Source: Homarus americanus
Lineage: Eukaryota; Arthropoda; Malacostraca; Decapoda; Nephropidae
Assembly (NCBI RefSeq): GCF_018991925.1
Contig: NW_024756914.1
Span: 11,156,314-11,220,313, forward strand
Reading direction: 5' to 3'
Length of the DNA: 64,000 nt
A program made the position numbers and the translations under genes. Shown piece after piece: positions 58,401 to 64,000 of the stretch. Position 1 is the stretch's first letter. Each line of letters starts with the position of its first letter. The notes below the pieces were generated by a model, which saw only the letters and a program-made list of their open reading frames with translations, was not told the origin of the DNA and ran no database searches.

Positions 58401-61400
58401 GTGGACTTTAACTTACCTGTGGTGTGGACTTACGACACGTTAAACTTACCTGTGGTGTGGACTTACGACACGTTAAACTTACCTGTGGTGTGGACTTACG
58501 ACACGTTAACCTTACCTGTGGACTTTAACTTACCTGTGGTGGACTTACGACACGTTAACTTACCTGTGGTGTGGACTTACGACATTAAACTTACCTGTGG
58601 TGTGGACTTACGACACGTTAAACTTACCTGTGGTGTGGACTTACGACACGTTAAACTTACCTGGTGGAACGACACGTTAAACTTACCTGTGGACAACACC
58701 TGTGTGGACTTACGACACGTTAAACTTACCTGTGGTGTGGACTTACGACACGTTAAACTTACCTGTGGTGTGGACTTACGACACGTTAAACTTACCTGTG
58801 GTGTGGACTTACGACACGTTAAACTTCCCTGTGGTGTGGACTTTAACTTACCTGTGGTGTGGACTTTAACTACCTGTGGTGTGGACTTACGACACGTTAA
58901 ACTTACCTGTGAACTTAGGACACGTTAAACTTACCTGTGGTGTGGACTTACGACACGTTAAACTTACCTGTGGTGTGGACTTACGACACGTTAAACTTAC
59001 CTGTGGTGTGGACTTACACACGTTAACCACCGTGGTGTGGACTTTAACTTACCTGTGGTGTGGACTTACGACACGTTAAACTTACTGGTGTGGACTTACG
59101 ACATGTTAAACTTACCTGTGGTGTGGACTTACGACATGTTAAACTTACCTGTGGTGGACTACACGTTAAACTTACCTGTGGTGTGGACTTTAACTTACCT
59201 GTGGTGTGGACTTACGACACGTTAAACTTACCTGTGGTGTGGACTTTAACTTACCTGTGGTGTGGACTTACGACACGTTAAACTTACCTGTGGTGTGGAC
59301 TTCGACGTTAAACTTACCTGTGGTGTGACTTTAACTTACCTGTGGTGTGAACTTACGACACGTTAAACTTACCTGTGGTGTGGACTTACGACACGTTAAA
59401 CTTACCTGTGGTGTGGACTTACGACACGTTAAACTTACCTGTGGTGTGGACTTAACTTACCTGGTGTGGACTTACGACACGTTAAACTTACCTGTGGTGT
59501 GGACTTTAACTACCTGGTGTGGACTTACGACACGTTAAACTTACCTGTGGTGTGGACTTACGACACGTTAAACTTACCTGTGGTGTGGACTTACGACACG
59601 TTAAACTTACCTGTGGTGTGGACTTACGACACGTTAAACTTACCTGTGTGGACTTACGACAGTTAAACTTACCTGGTGGACTTACGACGTTAAACTTACC
59701 TGTGGTGTGGACTTACGACACGTTAAACTGTGTGTGGACTTACGACACGTTAAACTTACCTGTGGTGTGGACTTACGACACGTTAACTTACCTGTGGTGT
59801 GGACTAGACACGTTAAACTTACCGTGGTGTGGACTTACGACACGTTAAACTTACCTGTGGTGGACTTACGACACGTTAAACTTACCTGTGGTGTGGACTT
59901 ACGACACGTTAAACTTCCGTGGTGGACTTACGACACGTTAAACTTACCTGTGGTGTGGACTTACGACACGTTAAACTTACCTGTGGTGTGGACTTACGAC
60001 ACGTTAAACTTACCTGTGGTGTGGACTTACGACACGTTAAACTTACCTGTGGTGGACTTAACTACCGTGTGGACTTTAACTTACCTGTGGTGTGACTTAC
60101 GACACGTTAAACTTACCTGTGGTGTGGACTGACACGTTAAACTTACCTGTGGTGTGGACTTACGACACGTTAAACTTTGTGGGTGGACTTACGACACGTT
60201 AAACTTACCTGTGGTGTGGACTTACGACACGTTAAACTTACCTGTGGTGTGGACTTAACTTACTGTGACACGACTAAACTTATGTGTTGTGGACTTACGA
60301 CACGTTAAACACCTGTGGTGTGGACTTACGACACGTTAAACTTACCTGTGGTGTGGACTTACGACACGTTAAACTTCCTGTGGTGTGGACTTTAACTTAC
60401 CTGTGGTGTGGACTTTAACTTTGTTCCTGTGGACTTACGACACGTTAAACTTACCTGTGGTGTGGACTTTAACTTACCTGTGGTGTGGACTTACGACACG
60501 TTAAACTTACCTGTGGTGTGGACTTACGACACGTTAACTACCTGTGGTGTGGACTTACGACACGTTAAACTTACCTGTGGTGTGGACTTACGACACGTTA
60601 AACTTACCTGTGGTGTGACTTCACACGTTAAACTTACCTGTGGTGGACTTACGACAAGTTAAACTTACCTGTGGTGTGACTACGACACGTTAAACTTACC
60701 TGTGGTGTGGACTTACGACACGTTAAACTTATCTGTGTGGACTTACGACACGTTAAACCTGTGGTGTGACTTACGACACGTTAAACTTACCTGTGGTGTG
60801 GACTTACGACACGTTAAACTTACCTGTTGTGTGGACTTACGACACGTTAAACTTACCTGTGGTGTGGACCGACACGTTAAACTTACCTGTGGTGTGGACT
60901 TTAACTACCTGTGGTGTGGACTTACGACACGTTAAACTTACCTGTGGTGTGGACTTTAACTTACCTGTGGTGTGGACTTACGACACGTTAAACTTACCTG
61001 TGGTGTGAATTACGACACGTTAAACTTACCTGTGGTGTTGACTTTAACTTACCTGTGGTGGACTTACGACACGTTAACTTACTGTGGTGTGGACTTACGA
61101 CACGTTAACTCCTGTGTGGACTTTAACTCACCTGTGGTGTGGACTTACGACACGTTAAACTTACCTGTGGTGTGGACTTACGACACTAAACTTACCTGTG
61201 GTGTGGACTTACGACACGTTAAACTTCCTGTGGTGTGATTTAACTACCTGTGGTGTGGACTTTAACTTACCTGTGTGTGGACTTTAACTTACCTGTGGTG
61301 TGGACTTACGACACGTTAAACTTACCTGTGGTGGACTTACGACACGTTAAACTTACCTGTGGTGTGGACTTACGACATGTTAAACTTACCTGTGGTGTGG

Positions 61401-62240
61401 ACTTACGACATGTTAAACTTACCCGTGGTGTGGACTTACGACACGTTAAACTTACTTGTGTGGACTTACGTTAAACTTACCTGTGGTGTGGACTTACGAC
61501 ACGTTAAACTTACCTGTGGTGTGGACTTACGACATGTTAAACTTACCTGTGGTGTGGACTTACGACACGTTAAACTTACCTGTGGTGTGGACTTACGACG
61601 TTAAACTTACCTGTGTGTGGACTTACGACATGTTAAACTTACCTGTGGTGTGGACTTACGACACGTTAAACTTACCTGTGGTGTGGACTTACGACACGTT
61701 AAACTTACCTGTGGACTACGACGTTAAACTTACCTGTGGTGTGGACTTACGACACGTTAAACTTACCTGTGTGGACTTACGACATGTTAAACTTACCTGT
61801 GGTGTGGACTACGACATGTTAAACTTACCTGTGGTGTGGACTTACGACACGTTAAACTTACCTGTGGTGTGGACTTACGACACGTTAAACTTACCTGTGG
61901 TGTGGACTTACGACACGTTAAACTTACCTGTGTGTGGACTTACAACACGTTAAACTTACCTGTGGTGTGGACTTACAACACGTTAAACTTACCTGTGGTG
62001 TGGACTTACGACACGTTAAACTTACCTGTGGTGTGGACTTACGACACGTTAAACTTACCTGTGGTGTGGACTTACAACACGTTAAACTTACCTGTGGTGT
62101 GGACTTTAACTTACCTGTGGTGTGGACTTTAACTTACCTGTGGTGTGGACTTTAACTTACCTGTGGTGTGGACTTTAACTTACCTGTGGTGTGGACTTTA
62201 ACTTACCTGTGGTGTGGACTTTAACTTACCTGTGGTGTTG
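55484..62240. repeat. 33-bp satellite array containing ACTTACCTG
   Basis: About 200 units with the shared half ACTTACCTGTGGTGTG(A/G) and ACTTACGACAC and a variable part: AGCAG in the 5' domain (to about 58.1 kb) and GTTAA in the 3' domain. A 23-bp short form, missing about ten bases (ACGACACGTT), is interspersed and forms a run of about six at 62100-62240. The 11-codon period keeps frames open (CGVNLRHSRLT), an artefact. Many units have one- or two-base gaps. Confidence 0.97.
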
Positions 62241-62244
62241 TATG

Positions 62245-62565
62245 AGGTTTCGACACACTAATGGCTGTATATCATCATGGTTTAATGTGTTATCATTGAC
62301 TTAATAACATCACTAACGAGGTTATCATTATGTGCTCTTACTTCGCACTTATGTATTGGTTGTTTCTGTCAATCGGACTTTTTGTGAGAATATTTATTTT
62401 TCATCTTATTTCCATAATGATCTTTTATTACTTTGTTAAATTATTGTTATTATTCTAGGTCCTTTTTTATTATAGTTTTTATTCAATAATATTCTCTCGT
62501 CATTTAGTGTCGTTATAACCACAGCTTTTCGACCTAATAAAATATAACAATTATTCTTCCTCATA
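62245..62565. other. AT-rich spacer between arrays
   Basis: Unique-looking AT-rich sequence without repeats, open frames or transposon ends that I can identify. It separates the 33-bp array from the last array. Confidence 0.5.
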
Positions 62566-62569
62566 TTAT

Positions 62570-64000
62570 CCACGTGTTATAACACTGTGTGCGTATGGTC
62601 CACGTCTGGTAATACTGCAAAAGTGTATGTTCCACGTCTGGTGGCAATACTGTGTGCGTATGTTCCACGTTCAAAAGTAATATCAAAAAGTGTTCCACGT
62701 CTGGTATAATACTGTGTGCGTATGTTCCACGTCTGGTATAATACTGTGTGCGTATTTTCCACGTGTTATATTAGTGTGTGTATGTTCCATGTCTGGTATA
62801 ATACTGTGTGCGTATGGTCCACGTCTGGTATAATACTGTGTGCGTATGTTTCACTTGTTATATTACTGTGTGCGTATGTTCTACGTCTGTATAATAATGT
62901 GCGTATGTTCCGCCCGGTATAATACTGTGTAAAAGTGGCGTTCCACGTGTTATATTATTACGTGTGTGTGTATGTTCACGTGTTATATTACTGTGTGTGT
63001 ATGTTCTTGTCTGGTATATACTGTGCGCGTATGTTCCATGTCTGGTATTATACTGTGCGTATTTTCCATGTGTTATATTACTGTGTGTGTTTGTTCCATG
63101 TCTGGTATAATACTGTGCGTATGGTCCACGTCTGGTATAATACTGTGTGCGGCGTTTCACTCTTGTTATATTACTGTGTGCGTATAGTTCCACGTCTGCA
63201 TAATAATGTGTGCGATGTTCTATGTCTGGTATAATACTGTGTGCGTATGTTCTATCGTGTTATATTACTGTGTGTGTATGTTCCATGTCTGGTATAATAC
63301 TGTGCGTATGTTCCATGTCTGGTATAATATCATGTGCGTATGTTCCACGTTATATTACTGTGTGTGTATGTTCCATGTCTGGTATATTACTGTGTGTGTA
63401 TGGGTCCACGTCTGGTATATAATACTGTGTGCGTATGGTCCACGTCTGGTAGGCAATACCGTGGTGCGTATGGTCCACGTCTGGTATAATACTGTGTGTG
63501 TGGCGGTCCACGTGTTATATTACCGTGTGCGTATGGTCCACGCCTGGTATAATACTGCGTGTCATATCCACGTGTTATATTACTGTGCGCGATGGTCCAC
63601 GTTCGGGTATAATACTGTGTGCGCATGGTCCACGCAGGTTATACTGTGTGTGTATGGTCCACGCCTGGTATAATACTGCGCGATGGTCCACGTCTGGTAT
63701 AACACTGTGTGCGATGGTCCACGTCTGGCATAATATCAGGCGATGGTCCACGGTGGTGGTTATATTACTGTGTGCGAGTGGTCCACGTCTGGTATAATAC
63801 TGTGTGCGTGAGCGGTCCACGTTTCGTATATTACTGTGTGTGTATGGTCCACGTCTGGTATAATATCAAAAGGTGATGGTCCACGTCTGGTATAATACTG
63901 TGTGCGATGGTCCACGTCTGGTATAATACTGTGTGTGTATGGTCCACGTCTGGTATAATACTGTGCGTATGGTCCAGCGCATATTGTGTGCGTACGGGTC
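62570..64000. repeat. ~32-bp array (CACGTCTGGTATAATACTG), continues past the window
   Basis: About 45 units of two kinds: B units CCACGTCTGGTATAATACTG plus TGTGCGTATGGT, and A units CCACGTGTTATATTACTGTG plus TGTGTATGTT. A units recur about every third unit in the first half and become rare after 63.6 kb, where GGTC replaces GTTC. The array is cut by the window end. Confidence 0.95.

Noticed and set aside
55484..62240. CRISPR-like array
   Set aside because: The repeats are contiguous with no unique spacers, and the genome is eukaryotic. It is a 33-bp satellite.

Overview
This is a eukaryotic nuclear window, most likely from a decapod crustacean or a close arthropod relative. The reasons are repeated short blocks of the arthropod telomere motif TTAGG, very abundant microsatellites and minisatellites, and LINE and tRNA-SINE fragments of kinds I associate with decapod genomes. 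The species call is inference. Only one piece of an ordinary host gene can be supported: the 3' terminal exon at 11084-11662 with its 3' UTR. Two weaker upstream exon candidates lie at 170-215 and 983-1021. I do not recognise the protein.

Region 1 (1-13.2 kb) is AT-rich intronic or flanking DNA packed with TA-flanked pogo/Tigger-type DNA transposon copies of several terminal-repeat families. Two abut on one TA, and one is nested in another. The region also holds a small TA-flanked MITE, a hAT end fragment and a composite retro-repeat. Region 2 (13.2-19.7 kb) is layered: a decayed RTE-like LINE is interrupted by a hAT element with a perfect 8-bp target duplication and by a further Tigger element, followed by a Jockey-like LINE copy. 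Region 3 (19.7-34.7 kb) is sparser. It holds diverged direct repeats, a THAP-domain relic, two CR1/L2-like LINE 3' ends in opposite orientation, a PIF/Harbinger relic with two convergent coding remnants, the 3' end of a third LINE type, and C-rich and GT-rich minisatellites.

Region 4 (34.9-64 kb) is almost entirely a mosaic of unrelated tandem arrays, with units of 24, 31, 23, 3, 5, 32, ~25, 23, 42, ~30, 15-16, 33 and ~32 bp in order. It is interrupted by one tRNA-derived SINE, one composite retro-repeat and a 100-bp assembly gap (48709-48808). The largest arrays are the GGTACAGG family (46.6-55.3 kb) and a 33-bp array (55.5-62.2 kb). Every canonical unit of the latter carries ACTTACCTG, the U1 snRNA 5'-end sequence, so its other strand reads CAGGTAAGT, the consensus 5' splice site.

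There is no operon-like or pathway-like gene set. The biology here is transposon layering and satellite evolution. Long open frames in the arrays come from unit lengths divisible by three and from stop-free repeats, and I do not call them genes. Frequent 1-2 base indels between units, and the gap, mean that copy numbers should be treated as approximate.
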